A DNA stretch of 64,000 nt from Variovorax paradoxus (GCF_018614955.1 NZ_JAGGNV010000011.1:119821-183820), one strand, 5' to 3'; counted from the first letter of the stretch, positions 9,963 through 18,992 are shown. Notes: a model not told the origin generated them from the sequence alone. Numbers and translations: made by a program.

Positions 9963-10601
9963 ATGAAGGCGCTCCTCCCGCTGCTGCTGGCCTCAGCCTG
10001 CACCTTCGCGCATGCCCAATCGGTCATGCTCACCGGCACCATCGGCAGCCGCGCCATCCTGATCGTCAATGGGGGCGCACCGAAGACCGTCGCCGTCGGC
10101 GAAACCTTCCAGGGCGTCAAGCTGCTCTCGCTGGGCGCCGAGCAGGCGACGGTGGAGGCCGGCGGCAAGCGCGTGGCGCTGCGGATGGACACGCCGGTCA
10201 GCATCGGCGGCACCGGCCCCGGCAGTGGCGGCGGCAACCGCATCGTGCTGCCTGCCGACAGCCGCGGGCACTTCATGACGCAGGGCACGATCAACGGCCG
10301 CACGGTCAACTTCATGCTCGACACCGGCGCAACGGCCATCGGCCTGTCGGCCGCCGACGCGCAGCGCATCGGGCTCGATTTCAGCAAGGGGCAGCCGATC
10401 CGCATGAACACGGCCAACGGCACCGCGCTTGGCTACCGTGTGCGGCTCAACTCCGTGCGGGTCGGCGACGTCGAGGTCTACGACGTCGACGCGGTGGTCT
10501 CAGAGCAGCCGATGCCCTATGTGCTGCTGGGCAACAGCTTCATCAACCGCTTCTCGATGCGGCGCGACGCGGACCAGCTGGTCCTCGAAAAACGCTATTG
10601 A
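9963..10601 (+). CDS. Secreted retropepsin-like aspartic protease (TIGR02281 type)
   Basis: A 212-residue protein with an N-terminal signal peptide (residues 1-19, ending AHAQ). The C-terminal half is a single-lobe retropepsin-like domain beginning GHFMTQGTING, with the catalytic motif LDTGATAIGLS near residue 120. One DTG motif per chain means it should work as a dimer. The family is often called clan AA aspartic protease and is probably periplasmic. The N-terminal part (about 20-95) has a PDZ-like look, but I cannot assign it. It follows yajQ closely (8 bp). Confidence 0.86.
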   Translation: MKALLPLLLASACTFAHAQSVMLTGTIGSRAILIVNGGAPKTVAVGETFQGVKLLSLGAEQATVEAGGKRVALRMDTPVSIGGTGPGSGGGNRIVLPADSRGHFMTQGTINGRTVNFMLDTGATAIGLSAADAQRIGLDFSKGQPIRMNTANGTALGYRVRLNSVRVGDVEVYDVDAVVSEQPMPYVLLGNSFINRFSMRRDADQLVLEKRY

Positions 10602-10606
10602 ACTAA

Positions 10607-10692
10607 GGCCCCCCGGCTTTTCACGCTCTTCGCGCGAGTAACTCCACCCCCAAGGGGAGGATCGGCCGCCTTGGGGCGGCCCGGCGGCGGCC
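10607..10692 (-). repeat. GC-rich intergenic repeat, copy A
   Basis: An element of about 85 bp, read on the minus strand. It starts with a GCCGGGCCGCCCCAAGG core, continues with a second C-run/G-run hairpin (CTCCCC and GGGGGTGG), and ends with AAAAGCCGGGGGGCC. The core contains the self-complementary GGCCGCC-CCAA-GGCGGCC. Copies B (12211-12298), C (13423-13507) and D (43957-44037) share this order of blocks. Here it separates two convergent genes, where its hairpins could stop transcription; there is no T-run, so that role is unproven. Confidence 0.8.
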
Positions 10693-10695
10693 GAC

Positions 10696-11049
10696 TTAGG
10701 CGGCAGCCGCCGTCACGACAATCTCGATCTTGTAGGCCGGTTTCGCCATCGCCGCCTGCACCGTCGCGCGCGGCGGCGTGTGGCCGGCGGGGATCCAGGC
10801 ATCCCACACCTCGTTCATCGCCGTGATGTCGGTGATGTCGGCCAGGAAGATCTGCGTCATGAGGATGCGCGACCTGTCGCTGCCGGCCTCGGCCAGCAGA
10901 CGGTCGACCATCGCGAGCACCTGCGAGGCCTGGCCGCGGATGTCCTGCGTCGTGTCGTCGGGCACCTGGCCCGCGAGGTAGATGGTGCCGTTGTGAACCG
11001 CCGTCTCGCTGAGGCGCGGACCGACGTGAAAGCGTTGAATGGTGCCCAT
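10696..11049 (-). CDS. RidA family protein
   Basis: A 117-residue member of the YjgF/YER057c/UK114 family. Classical RidA members hydrolyse reactive enamine/imine intermediates. The family pattern is present: YLAGQVPDD near residue 24, MTQIFLADI in the middle, and the conserved arginine in PPRATVQ near residue 93. It lacks the longer RidA signature ending, so it may belong to one of the Rid paralogue groups, and I give no gene symbol. It is last in a same-strand run with ybaK and plsY. Confidence 0.9.
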   Translation of the reverse strand: MGTIQRFHVGPRLSETAVHNGTIYLAGQVPDDTTQDIRGQASQVLAMVDRLLAEAGSDRSRILMTQIFLADITDITAMNEVWDAWIPAGHTPPRATVQAAMAKPAYKIEIVVTAAAA

Positions 11050-11055
11050 GGCCGA

Positions 11056-11697
11056 TTACTCCTGTGTCCTTGTCTTCGATCCGAGCCGGGACTCGGTGCC
11101 GGCCACGAGCCGGCGGATGTTTTCGCGATGCCGCCAGAACAGCAGCAGGCTGATCGCGACCAGCGCCAGCAGCACCGTGGGATGCAGCGGCCAGGCGATG
11201 CCGCCGCCGATCAGGTAGTAGGCCGGCGCGAAGAAGGCCGCTACCAGCGAGGCCAGCGACGAATAGCGGAAGAAGACGGCGATGATCAGCCAGGTGGTAC
11301 CGGTTGCCAGCCCCAGCAGCCAGTCGATGCCGACCAGCGCACCGGCCGCCGTCGCGACGCCCTTCCCGCCCTGGAAACCGAAGAACACCGGGTAGAGATG
11401 CCCCAAAAAGGCCGCCAATCCGGCCAGCGCCGCCGTGCCAGGCCCCATGCCGAAATCGGCGCCGAAGCGATGGACCAGGACCACCGGCACCCAGCCCTTG
11501 AGCGCATCGAGCAGCAGTGTCGCGAGCGCCGCCCCCTTGTTGCCCGAGCGCAGCACATTGGTGGCGCCCGGGTTCTTGCTGCCGTAGCTGCGGGGGTCGG
11601 CCATGCCGAGCGACTTGCTGACGATCACCGCGAAGGACAGCGATCCGAGCAGATAGGACAAAACGATCGCGATGAGCGAGGGAAGGTAAGAACTCAC
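11056..11697 (-). CDS. plsY: Glycerol-3-phosphate acyltransferase PlsY
   Basis: Inner-membrane enzyme that transfers an acyl group from acyl-phosphate to glycerol 3-phosphate, starting phospholipid synthesis. It has 213 residues from a GTG start (VSSYLPSL), the usual N-terminus. Family motifs are visible: [11 protein letters not shown] near residue 14, [12 protein letters not shown] near 39, and [10 protein letters not shown] near 107. Five or so membrane segments can be traced. The frame extends upstream into ybaK, but that extension is not conserved-looking. The start is 20 bp after the ybaK stop. Confidence 0.93.
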   Translation of the reverse strand: MSSYLPSLIAIVLSYLLGSLSFAVIVSKSLGMADPRSYGSKNPGATNVLRSGNKGAALATLLLDALKGWVPVVLVHRFGADFGMGPGTAALAGLAAFLGHLYPVFFGFQGGKGVATAAGALVGIDWLLGLATGTTWLIIAVFFRYSSLASLVAAFFAPAYYLIGGGIAWPLHPTVLLALVAISLLLFWRHRENIRRLVAGTESRLGSKTRTQE

Positions 11698-11716
11698 GGT
11701 GTCTCCAGGCGGCCGG

Positions 11717-12208
11717 CTATTCTGCCAGCGCGCACTGCACCGGTTTGGCGTCGAGCAGCCGGACGCAGACCTGCGGGTCGATGCCGACCAGGTAGCCCCG
11801 CCGCCCGCCGTTGATCGCGATCTTCGGCAGATCGAGGATGGTCGACTCCACATAGACCGGCATCGCGCGCCGCGTGCCGAAGGGCGAGGTGCCGCCGACC
11901 AGGTAGCCGCTGTGCCGATTGGCGACCTCCGGCTTGCAGGGCTCCACCGACTTGGCGCCGATCTGCCGCGCCAGGTTCTTGGTCGACACCGTGCGGTTGC
12001 CGTGCATCAGCACGATCAGCGGCTTGGCGTCCTGGTCCTGCATCACCAGTGTCTTGACCACCGTGAACGGATCGAGCCCGAGGACCTCGGCGCTGTGCTG
12101 CGCGCCGCCGTGCTCGAGGTACTCGTAAGGATGCTCCGTGAAAGGAATCCCGTTCGCCCGCAGCATCTGCGTGGCGGGCGTTTCGCTGACGTGGGTCTTC
12201 TTGCTCAT
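11717..12208 (-). CDS. ybaK: YbaK/EbsC family aminoacyl-tRNA deacylase
   Basis: A 163-residue Cys-tRNA(Pro)/Cys-tRNA(Cys) deacylase-type editing protein, related to the INS domain of prolyl-tRNA synthetase. The ATG giving [20 protein letters not shown] was chosen; eight extra codons upstream lie inside repeat B. Conserved blocks are [10 protein letters not shown] with the key lysine near residue 51, the central [16 protein letters not shown], and the C-terminal [12 protein letters not shown]. Substrate specificity cannot be read from the sequence. Confidence 0.9.
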   Translation of the reverse strand: MSKKTHVSETPATQMLRANGIPFTEHPYEYLEHGGAQHSAEVLGLDPFTVVKTLVMQDQDAKPLIVLMHGNRTVSTKNLARQIGAKSVEPCKPEVANRHSGYLVGGTSPFGTRRAMPVYVESTILDLPKIAINGGRRGYLVGIDPQVCVRLLDAKPVQCALAE

Positions 12209-12210
12209 AC

Positions 12211-12298
12211 GGCCGGCGCCGGGCCGCCCCAAGGCGGCCGAGCCTCCCCCTTGGGGGGTGGAGTTACACGCGCGCAGTGCGTGAAAAGCCGGGGGGCT
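12211..12298 (+). repeat. GC-rich intergenic repeat, copy B
   Basis: Same family as copies A, C and D, plus orientation. It opens with the GCCGGGCCGCCCCAAGGCGG core (perfect 7 bp stem with a CCAA loop). A CTCCCCC/GGGGGG hairpin and GTGGAGTTACACGCGCGCAG follow, and it ends AAAAGCCGGGGGGC. It fills the gap between the aldo/keto reductase stop codon and the ybaK start on the minus strand. With copy A it brackets the ybaK-plsY-ridA block in inverted orientation. Confidence 0.82.
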
Positions 12299-12302
12299 GA
12301 CA

Positions 12303-13364
12303 TCAGATCGCAGGGTCCCGCATTTCCCAACGTAGCTTGTCCACCTCGGCGAGGACTTCCGGCGTCAATGTGCTGCCCCAGGCATCGATGTTCTCGTCGA
12401 GCTGCGCCACCGAGGTCACGCCAATGATGGTGCTCGCCACCAGCCACTTGGTGTAGCAGAAGGCCAGCGCGAACTGCGTCGGCGTCATGCCGAGTTCGCG
12501 CGCCAGGGCGTTGTAGCGGCGCGCCGCGTTCAGCGACTCGGGCCGGCCCCAGCGCTGCTTGCGCACCGACTCGTAGCGCGTGACGCGCGCCTCCTGGGGC
12601 GCATCGGGGCCGAGGATGCCGCTCTTGTCGTACTTGCCGGTCAGGAGCCCGAAGGCGAGCGGCGAATAGGCGAGGAAGGAAACGCCGAGCCGGTGCATGG
12701 TCTCGTCCAGCCCGTTCTCGGCCGCGCGGCTCAGCAGGTTGTAGACGTTCTGCACCGTGGCCACGCGCGGCAGGCCATGCTCTTCGGCCAGCCGCACGAA
12801 TTCGTGCACGCCGTAGGGCGTTTCGTTCGAGAGACCGATGGCGCGCACCTTGCCGGCCTTCACCAGGCCGGCCAGCGCCTCGAGCTGCTCGCGGATGGAG
12901 GTTTGCGACCGCTCCTTGGCCGGGTCGTAGTAGATGTTGCCGAAGGCCGGCACATGCCGCTCCGGCCAGTGGATCTGGTAGAGGTCGATCACATCGGTCT
13001 GCAGGCGCCGGAGGCTGCCCTCGCAGGAGGCGACGATGTCGGCCGCCGTCATGCCGCTGCCCTCGCGCACCCAGGGCGTCGCGCGCGAAGGGCCGGCGAC
13101 CTTGGTGGCGAGCACGGTCCTGGCGCGCGTGCCGGGATTCCTGGCAAACCAGTTGCCGATGATGGTTTCGGTCGCGCCGTAGGTTTCCTCGCGCGTCGGC
13201 ACGGCGTACATCTCGGCGGTGTCGATGAAGTCGACGCCGCGTTCGAGCGAGCGGTGGAGGATGGCATGGGCGGTGGCTTCGTCCACCTGTTCGCCGAAAG
13301 TCATGGTGCCGAGGCAGATCGGCGTGACGCGGAGGTCGCTCTGACCGAGTTGGATTTTTTGCAT
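12303..13364 (-). CDS. Aldo/keto reductase, Tas-like
   Basis: A 353-residue NADP(H)-dependent oxidoreductase with an (alpha/beta)8 barrel. The catalytic tetrad is readable: Asp and Tyr in DTAEMYAVP near residue 47, Lys in LATKV near 86, and His in LYQIHWP near 126. The insertion after the DTAEMYAVP block, with REETYGATE, matches E. coli Tas (346 residues). Its natural substrate is not known; E. coli tas was found as a suppressor of tyrosine auxotrophy. It lies between direct repeat copies B and C. Confidence 0.9.
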   Translation of the reverse strand: MQKIQLGQSDLRVTPICLGTMTFGEQVDEATAHAILHRSLERGVDFIDTAEMYAVPTREETYGATETIIGNWFARNPGTRARTVLATKVAGPSRATPWVREGSGMTAADIVASCEGSLRRLQTDVIDLYQIHWPERHVPAFGNIYYDPAKERSQTSIREQLEALAGLVKAGKVRAIGLSNETPYGVHEFVRLAEEHGLPRVATVQNVYNLLSRAAENGLDETMHRLGVSFLAYSPLAFGLLTGKYDKSGILGPDAPQEARVTRYESVRKQRWGRPESLNAARRYNALARELGMTPTQFALAFCYTKWLVASTIIGVTSVAQLDENIDAWGSTLTPEVLAEVDKLRWEMRDPAI

Positions 13365-13422
13365 GCGCGAAATGCTACAGCGGGTGCGTGTCCTGCGCTG
13401 GACTGCGCGGCTTGCGTTGCGT

Positions 13423-13507
13423 CCGGCCGCCGCCGGGCCGCCCCAAGGCGGCCGAGCCTCCCCCTCGGGGGGTGGCGAAGCACACGAAGTGGCAAGCCGG
13501 GGGGCCT
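13423..13507 (+). repeat. GC-rich intergenic repeat, copy C
   Basis: Same family, plus orientation. The first 45 bp are nearly identical to copy B; the middle then differs (GGCGAAGCACACGAAGTGGC in place of the GAGTTACACGCGC block) before the shared AAGCCGGGGGGCCTG end. The GCACACGAAGTG variant resembles copy D more than A or B, so two subtypes may exist. It lies in the divergent gap between the aldo/keto reductase and the alpha/beta hydrolase, and ends 16 bp before the latter's ATG. Confidence 0.82.
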
Positions 13508-13523
13508 GTCTATCATCGACCGC

Positions 13524-14438
13524 ATGTACCAAGCCGTCCGCCCCTTCGTCAGCGAATTCATCCCCGTGCGCAAACTCCGCTACCACGTGCGCGTCTGGGG
13601 CGCTCCTTCGCCGAAACGACCGCCACTGGTGCTGCTGCACGGCTGGATGGACGTGGCCGCCTCCTGGCAGTTCGTGGTCGATGCGCTGGCCGAGGAGCGC
13701 CACGTGATCGCGCCCGACTGGCGCGGCTTCGGCCTCACCGAGGGCGGCGGCGTCGACAACTACTGGATGCCCGACTACCTGGCCGACCTGGACTGGCTGC
13801 TCGACCACTACGCCGGCGAGACGCCCATCGACCTCGTCGGCCACAGCATGGGCGGCAACATCGCGATGCAGTACGGCGGCGTGCGGCCGCAGCGGGTGCG
13901 CCGGCTGGTCAACCTCGAGGGCTTCGGCATGCCGCCCCTGCGCCCCGACGAAGCGCCGCAGCGCTACGGCAAGTGGATCGACGAACTGAAGCGCCTGCAC
14001 CGCGGCGAAATGGCACTGGCCAATTACCAGGCGCCCGGCGGCGTCGCGCGCCGCCTCATGAAGACCAACCCGCGCCTCACGCAGGACAAGGCCGACTGGC
14101 TGGCCGGCCAGTGGTCCGCCGCCCGGCACCTGCCCGAGGGCGGCGAGCGCTGGGAGATCCTCGGCGATCCGGCGCACAAGATCGTCAACGCCAACATCTT
14201 CCGCGTCGACGAGGCGCTCGCGCTCTACGCCGGCATCGCCGCGCCGGTGCTGGCGGTGGTGGCCTCCGACGACAGCCTCGGCAAGTGGTGGAAGGGCCGC
14301 TACACGCTGGCCGACTTCCAGGAACGGCTGAAGTCCGTGCCCGATGCGCGCCTGGCCCGCGTCGAGGAGGCCGGCCACATGCTGCACCACGACCAGCCCG
14401 CGCGGGTGGCCGCCCTGATCGAAGAGTTCCTCGCCTGA
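13524..14438 (+). CDS. Alpha/beta fold hydrolase
   Basis: A 304-residue serine hydrolase. The oxyanion region LLHGWMD is near residue 37. The nucleophile elbow GHSMGG puts Ser108 as nucleophile, and the catalytic histidine is in GHMLHHDQP near residue 290. The pattern resembles epoxide hydrolase/haloalkane dehalogenase-like members, but the substrate is not determinable. No signal peptide. The ATG is close to repeat C, which supplies most of its upstream region; no strong Shine-Dalgarno sequence is seen. Confidence 0.88.
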   Translation: MYQAVRPFVSEFIPVRKLRYHVRVWGAPSPKRPPLVLLHGWMDVAASWQFVVDALAEERHVIAPDWRGFGLTEGGGVDNYWMPDYLADLDWLLDHYAGETPIDLVGHSMGGNIAMQYGGVRPQRVRRLVNLEGFGMPPLRPDEAPQRYGKWIDELKRLHRGEMALANYQAPGGVARRLMKTNPRLTQDKADWLAGQWSAARHLPEGGERWEILGDPAHKIVNANIFRVDEALALYAGIAAPVLAVVASDDSLGKWWKGRYTLADFQERLKSVPDARLARVEEAGHMLHHDQPARVAALIEEFLA

Positions 14439-14450
14439 GACCGGGGCTTG

Positions 14451-14475
14451 CCGGGCATGAGAAAATGCCCGGTTT
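14451..14475 (+). terminator. Probable intrinsic terminator between the alpha/beta hydrolase and prfB
   Basis: A perfect 8 bp inverted repeat, CCGGGCAT (14451-14458) and ATGCCCGG (14465-14472), with a 6-base loop, followed by TTTCC. It begins 12 bp after the hydrolase stop codon and ends 25 bp before the prfB ATG. The T-run is short, so termination may be partial. Confidence 0.6.
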
Positions 14476-14500
14476 CCCCCGAACACCGTCAGGACACCCC

Positions 14501-15605
14501 ATGGATGCAGAGCAAATCAACCAAATCGGCGCAACCCTCGCGGACCTGAGCGCCCGGACGGTCGATCTACGGAGGTATCTTTGACTACGATGCCAAAGCC
14601 GAACGTCTGAGGACGGTCAACGCATCGCTCGAAGATCCCAACGTCTGGAACGACCCGAAGAAGGCCCAGGAGCTGGGCCGCGAGAAGAAGTCGCTCGACG
14701 ACGTGGTCGTCACGCTCGACCGGCTCACCAGCGGCCTCTCGGACAACACCGAGCTCTACGAGATGTCGAAGGAAGAAGGCGACATGGACGGCCTGCAGGC
14801 CATCGCCGATGACGCCGCCAAGCTCGAAGCCGACATCAAGCAGCTCGAGTTCCGCCGGATGTTCAACAACCCGGCCGACCCGCTGAACGCCTTCGTCGAC
14901 ATCCAGGCCGGCGCCGGCGGCACCGAGGCTTGCGACTGGGCCAGCATGCTGCTGCGCCAGTACCTGAAGTACGCCGAGCGCAAGGGCTTCAAGACCCAGA
15001 TCGAGGACGAGACGCCCGGCGACACCGCCGGCATCAAGGGCGCGACCATCAAGGTCGAGGGCGACTACGCCTTCGGCCTGTTGCGCACCGAGACCGGCGT
15101 GCACCGCCTGGTACGCAAGTCGCCCTTCGACTCCTCGGGCGGGCGACACACCAGCTTTGCCAGCATCTTCGTCTACCCGGAAATCGACGACTCGATCGAG
15201 ATCGAGATCAACCCGGCCGACGTGCGCACCGACACCTTCCGCGCCAGCGGCGCCGGCGGCCAGCACATCAACAAGACCGACTCGGCCGTGCGGCTCACGC
15301 ACATCCCGACCGGCATCGTGGTGCAGTGCCAGGACGGCCGCAGCCAGCACAGCAACCGCGACGTGGCCTGGAAGCGCCTGCGCTCGCGCCTGTATGACCA
15401 CGAGATGCGCAAGCGCCAGGAAGAGCAGCAGAAGCTGGAAGACAGCAAGACCGACGTCGGCTGGGGCCACCAGATCCGCAGCTACGTGCTGGACAACAGC
15501 CGCATCAAGGACCTGCGCACCAACGTCGAGATCAGCAACACGCAGAAGGTGCTCGACGGCGACCTGGATCCCTTCATCGAAGCCTCGTTGAAGCAAGGCG
15601 TCTGA
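14501..15605 (+). CDS. prfB: Peptide chain release factor 2, programmed +1 frameshift
   Basis: Recognises UGA and UAA stop codons and releases the peptide. It is read in two frames: 27 codons from the ATG at 14501 to CTT (14579-14581), then an in-frame TGA at 14582-14584. The ribosome slips one base forward on CTT T and resumes at GAC (14583), giving 367 residues. An internal Shine-Dalgarno-like GGAGG (14571-14575) sits upstream of the slip site as in E. coli. The SPF specificity motif ([10 protein letters not shown]) and the catalytic GGQ ([13 protein letters not shown]) are both present. The HAD gene overlaps its stop by one base. Confidence 0.96.
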
Positions 15606-16291
15606 TGCAGGGCCCTTCGCACAAGGCGGAAGCCCTGATCTTCGACATGGACGGCACCATGGTCGACTCCATGCCCTGGCACGCCAAGGCATGGGTCGAG
15701 TACGGCCGCCGCAAGGGCCTGGCGATCGACATCCCGGACTTCATGCGCCGCACCACCGGCCGCACGGCCTTCGAATGCGCCTGCGAGCTCATGGGCCGCG
15801 AAGTGACCGAAGCCGAGAGCATCGAGATCACGCACGCCAAGGAGTCGATCTACCGCGAGCTCTTCGGGGCGGCATTCCGCGAAGTGACCGGCTTCAGCGA
15901 CTTTGCCAAGGCTGCGGCGGCACGCGGCTTCAAGATCGCGGTCGGCACGGCGGGCGACAAGCACAACATCGCCTTCACCATGTCGCAGCTCAAGCTGGAC
16001 CCGGCGCCGCTCGCCATCGTGGGCGGCGACGAGGGCCTGCCCGGCAAGCCGCAACCTGCGATCTTTCTCGAAGCCGCGCGCCGCATCGGCGTGCCGCCGG
16101 CGCGCTGCGTCGTGTTCGAGGACGCGCCCTTCGGCATCGAGGCCGCGCGTCGCGGCGGCATGCGCGCGGTGGCGGTCTGCAGCACCCACTCTGCCTCCGA
16201 ACTCGCAGGGCCGCATGTGATTGCGGCCGTGCGCGACTACAACGAACTCGCAAAATCAAACTTTCTGGAGACGCTCGATGCACTTGCGTGA
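15605..16291 (+). CDS. HAD family phosphatase, beta-phosphoglucomutase-like
   Basis: A 228-residue HAD superfamily hydrolase with a small alpha-helical cap. The nucleophile motif IFDMDGTMVDS lies near residue 12. The motif II/III region contains VGTAGDKHN, and the C-terminal acidic motif reads VVFEDAPFGIEAA. The order and spacing resemble beta-phosphoglucomutase and sugar-phosphate phosphatases, but the substrate is open. Its ATG overlaps the prfB TGA (TGATG), so it is probably translated by coupling. Its own 3' end overlaps pepN by 14 bp. Confidence 0.88.
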   Translation: MQGPSHKAEALIFDMDGTMVDSMPWHAKAWVEYGRRKGLAIDIPDFMRRTTGRTAFECACELMGREVTEAESIEITHAKESIYRELFGAAFREVTGFSDFAKAAAARGFKIAVGTAGDKHNIAFTMSQLKLDPAPLAIVGGDEGLPGKPQPAIFLEAARRIGVPPARCVVFEDAPFGIEAARRGGMRAVAVCSTHSASELAGPHVIAAVRDYNELAKSNFLETLDALA

Positions 16292-18992
16292 CGCCCAAGG
16301 CGAACCCGTCGCGATCCGCCGCGAGGACTACCGCGCCCCCGCCTACTGGATCGACACCGTCGACCTGACCTTCGACCTCGACCCGGCCAAGACGCGCGTG
16401 CTCAACCGCATGCGCCTGCGCCGCAACCCCGACGTGCCGGCCGAGCCGCTGCGCCTGGACGGTGACGAGCTCAACCTGGCGCGGGTGCTGGTCGACGGCC
16501 AGGGCGCGTCCTTCCGCATGGAGGCCGAGCAGCTCGTCATCGACAACCTGCCCGATGCCTTCGAGCTCGAGCTCTTCACCACCTGCGCGCCCGCGAAGAA
16601 CACCAAGCTCATGGGCCTGTTCGTGAGCGAGGACACCTTCTTCACGCAGTGCGAGGCCGAAGGCTTCCGCCGCATCACCTACTTCCTCGACCGCCCCGAC
16701 GTGATGGCGAGCTACACGGTGACGATCCGCGCCGCCAAGGCGGCCTACCCGGTGCTGCTGTCGAACGGCAACCTGGTCGAGCAGGGCGAGCTGCCCGAAG
16801 GCCGCCATTTCGCGAAGTGGGTCGACCCCTTCCGCAAGCCCTGCTATCTCTTCGCGCTGGTGGCCGGCAAGCTGGTGGCGCGCGAGCAGCGCATCAAGGC
16901 GCGCAACGGAAAAGAACACCTGCTGCAGGTCTACGTGCGCGCCGGCGACCTCGACAAGACCGAGCACGCGATGAACTCGCTGGTCAACTCGGTGACGTGG
17001 GACGAAGCCCGCTTCGGCCTGCCGCTGGACCTCGACCGCTTCATGATCGTCGCCACCAGCGACTTCAACATGGGCGCGATGGAGAACAAGGGCCTGAACA
17101 TCTTCAACACGAAGTACGTTCTGGCCAACCAGGCCACCGCCACCGATGCCGACTACAGCAACATCGAGAGCGTGGTCGGCCACGAGTACTTCCACAACTG
17201 GAGCGGCGACCGCGTGACCTGCCGCGACTGGTTCCAGCTCTCGCTGAAGGAAGGTCTCACCGTCTTCCGCGACCAGGAGTTCAGCCAGGACCTGTGCGCC
17301 GACGCCTCGGCACGCGCCGTCAAGCGCATCGAGGACGTGCGCGTGCTGCGCACCGCCCAGTTCCCCGAAGACGCGGGCCCGATGGCGCACCCGGTGCGGC
17401 CCGACAGCTACATCGAGATCAGCAACTTCTACACCGTCACCATCTACGAGAAGGGTGCCGAGGTGGTGCGCATGATGCAGACGCTGGTCGGCCGCAAGGG
17501 CTTCGAGCGCGGCATCACGCTGTACTTCGAACGCCACGACGGCCAGGCCGTGACCTGCGACGACTTCGCGCAGGCCATTGCCGACGCCAACCCCGAGTCC
17601 GACCTCGCGCGCCTGTTGCCGCAGTTCAAGCGGTGGTACAGCCAGGCCGGCACGCCGCGCCTGGCGGCCCACGGCGTGTACGACGCCGCCACGCGCAGCT
17701 ACACGCTGAGCTTCGTGCAGACCTGCGCGCCGACGCCGGGCCAGCCGGTGAAGGAACCCTTCGTAATCCCGGTGAACCTCGGCCTCCTCGGCGCCGACGG
17801 CCGCGAGCTGCCGCTGCAGCTGGCAGGCGAAGAGAACGCCACGCAGGGCACGCGCACCCTGGTGCTCACGCGCCCCGGCGAGCAGTTCACCTTCATCGAC
17901 ATCGACGCCGAGCCGGTGCCCTCGATCCTGCGCGGCTTCAGCGCGCCGGTGATCCTCGACCACGAGTACAGCGATGCCCAGCTGCTCACGCTGCTGGCCA
18001 ACGACCCGGACCCCTTCAACCGCTGGGAAGCCGGCCAGCGCCTGGCGCTGCGTGCCGCGATCCACGCGATCGGCACGCCCGCCGTCAGCGCCAGCGATAC
18101 GCCGCTCAACGAAGCGTACCTTGACGCCATGCGCCGCGTGCTGCGCGACCCGAAGCTCGACGCCGCCTTCAAGGAACTGGTGCTCACCCTGCCCTCGGAA
18201 ACCTACATCGCCGAGCAGCTCGAAGTGGTCGACCCACAGCGCGTGCATGCCGTGCGCGAAGCCATGCGCGCGCAGCTCGCAGCCGGCCTCTTCGCCGACT
18301 GGGAACAGGCCTACGAGCAGAACCGCGACACCGGCGCCTACCAGCCCGACCCCGTGTCCTCGGGCCGTCGCGCGCTGGCGGGCCTCGCCCTCACCCATCT
18401 GTGCCTCGCCACCAGGGCGAGCGCCCCTTCGACAGGCTCAGGACAGTCGGACGTGTGGCCCGGCAAGACGCTGCAGCGCTTCAAGGACGCGGGCAACATG
18501 ACCGACCGCTTCAACGCGCTCAACGCCCTGGTCTCCTCGGGCCATGCCCTGGCGGCGCAGGCGCTGGCGCGCTTCCACGCGATCTTCAAGGACGAGGCGC
18601 TGGTCATCGACAAGTGGTTCTCGCTGCAGGCCGGTGCGCCCGACCGCGGCGGCGACATCCTGCCGCTGGTCAAGCAGCTCATGAAGCACCCCGACTTCTC
18701 GCTCAAGAACCCGAACCGCGCGCGCAGCGTGATCTTCAGCTACTGCAGCGGCAACCCCGGCGCGCTGCACCGCCCCGATGCGGCCGGCTACGTGTTCTGG
18801 AGCGATCGCGTGATCGAACTCGACGCCATCAACCCGCAGGTCGCGGCCCGCCTCGCGCGCGCGCTCGACCGCTGGAGCAAGCTGGTCGAGCCCTACCGCA
18901 GCGCGGCGCGCGAAGCCATCGTGCGCGTGGCCGCCAAGCCCGATCTCAGCAAGGACACGCACGAGGTCGTGACCCGTGCCCTCGCGAGCTAG
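16278..18992 (+). CDS. pepN: Aminopeptidase N (M1 family)
   Basis: A 904-residue zinc metallo-aminopeptidase that removes N-terminal residues from peptides. The substrate-binding GAMEN motif is at residues 266-270. The zinc site HEYFH is at 302-306, with the third ligand Glu at about 325. It is longer than E. coli PepN (870). Part of the excess is an odd segment near residues 715-725 reading SAPSTGSGQSD, which is encoded by a REP-like sequence (18421-18450) placed in frame. The start overlaps the upstream HAD gene by 14 bp. Confidence 0.96.
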   Translation: MHLRDAQGEPVAIRREDYRAPAYWIDTVDLTFDLDPAKTRVLNRMRLRRNPDVPAEPLRLDGDELNLARVLVDGQGASFRMEAEQLVIDNLPDAFELELFTTCAPAKNTKLMGLFVSEDTFFTQCEAEGFRRITYFLDRPDVMASYTVTIRAAKAAYPVLLSNGNLVEQGELPEGRHFAKWVDPFRKPCYLFALVAGKLVAREQRIKARNGKEHLLQVYVRAGDLDKTEHAMNSLVNSVTWDEARFGLPLDLDRFMIVATSDFNMGAMENKGLNIFNTKYVLANQATATDADYSNIESVVGHEYFHNWSGDRVTCRDWFQLSLKEGLTVFRDQEFSQDLCADASARAVKRIEDVRVLRTAQFPEDAGPMAHPVRPDSYIEISNFYTVTIYEKGAEVVRMMQTLVGRKGFERGITLYFERHDGQAVTCDDFAQAIADANPESDLARLLPQFKRWYSQAGTPRLAAHGVYDAATRSYTLSFVQTCAPTPGQPVKEPFVIPVNLGLLGADGRELPLQLAGEENATQGTRTLVLTRPGEQFTFIDIDAEPVPSILRGFSAPVILDHEYSDAQLLTLLANDPDPFNRWEAGQRLALRAAIHAIGTPAVSASDTPLNEAYLDAMRRVLRDPKLDAAFKELVLTLPSETYIAEQLEVVDPQRVHAVREAMRAQLAAGLFADWEQAYEQNRDTGAYQPDPVSSGRRALAGLALTHLCLATRASAPSTGSGQSDVWPGKTLQRFKDAGNMTDRFNALNALVSSGHALAAQALARFHAIFKDEALVIDKWFSLQAGAPDRGGDILPLVKQLMKHPDFSLKNPNRARSVIFSYCSGNPGALHRPDAAGYVFWSDRVIELDAINPQVAARLARALDRWSKLVEPYRSAAREAIVRVAAKPDLSKDTHEVVTRALAS
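18421..18450 (+). repeat. REP-like short repeat inside pepN
   Basis: The sequence CCTTCGACAGGCTCAGGAC with its flanks matches a short repeat widespread in proteobacterial genomes. It is usually intergenic and palindromic, and its translations (PSTGSGQ, PFDRLRT, CPEPVEG) recur in annotated proteins. Here it is read in frame as SAPSTGSGQSD. The ends form a weak inverted repeat (CGAC and GTCG). No second copy was noticed in this window. Confidence 0.7.
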
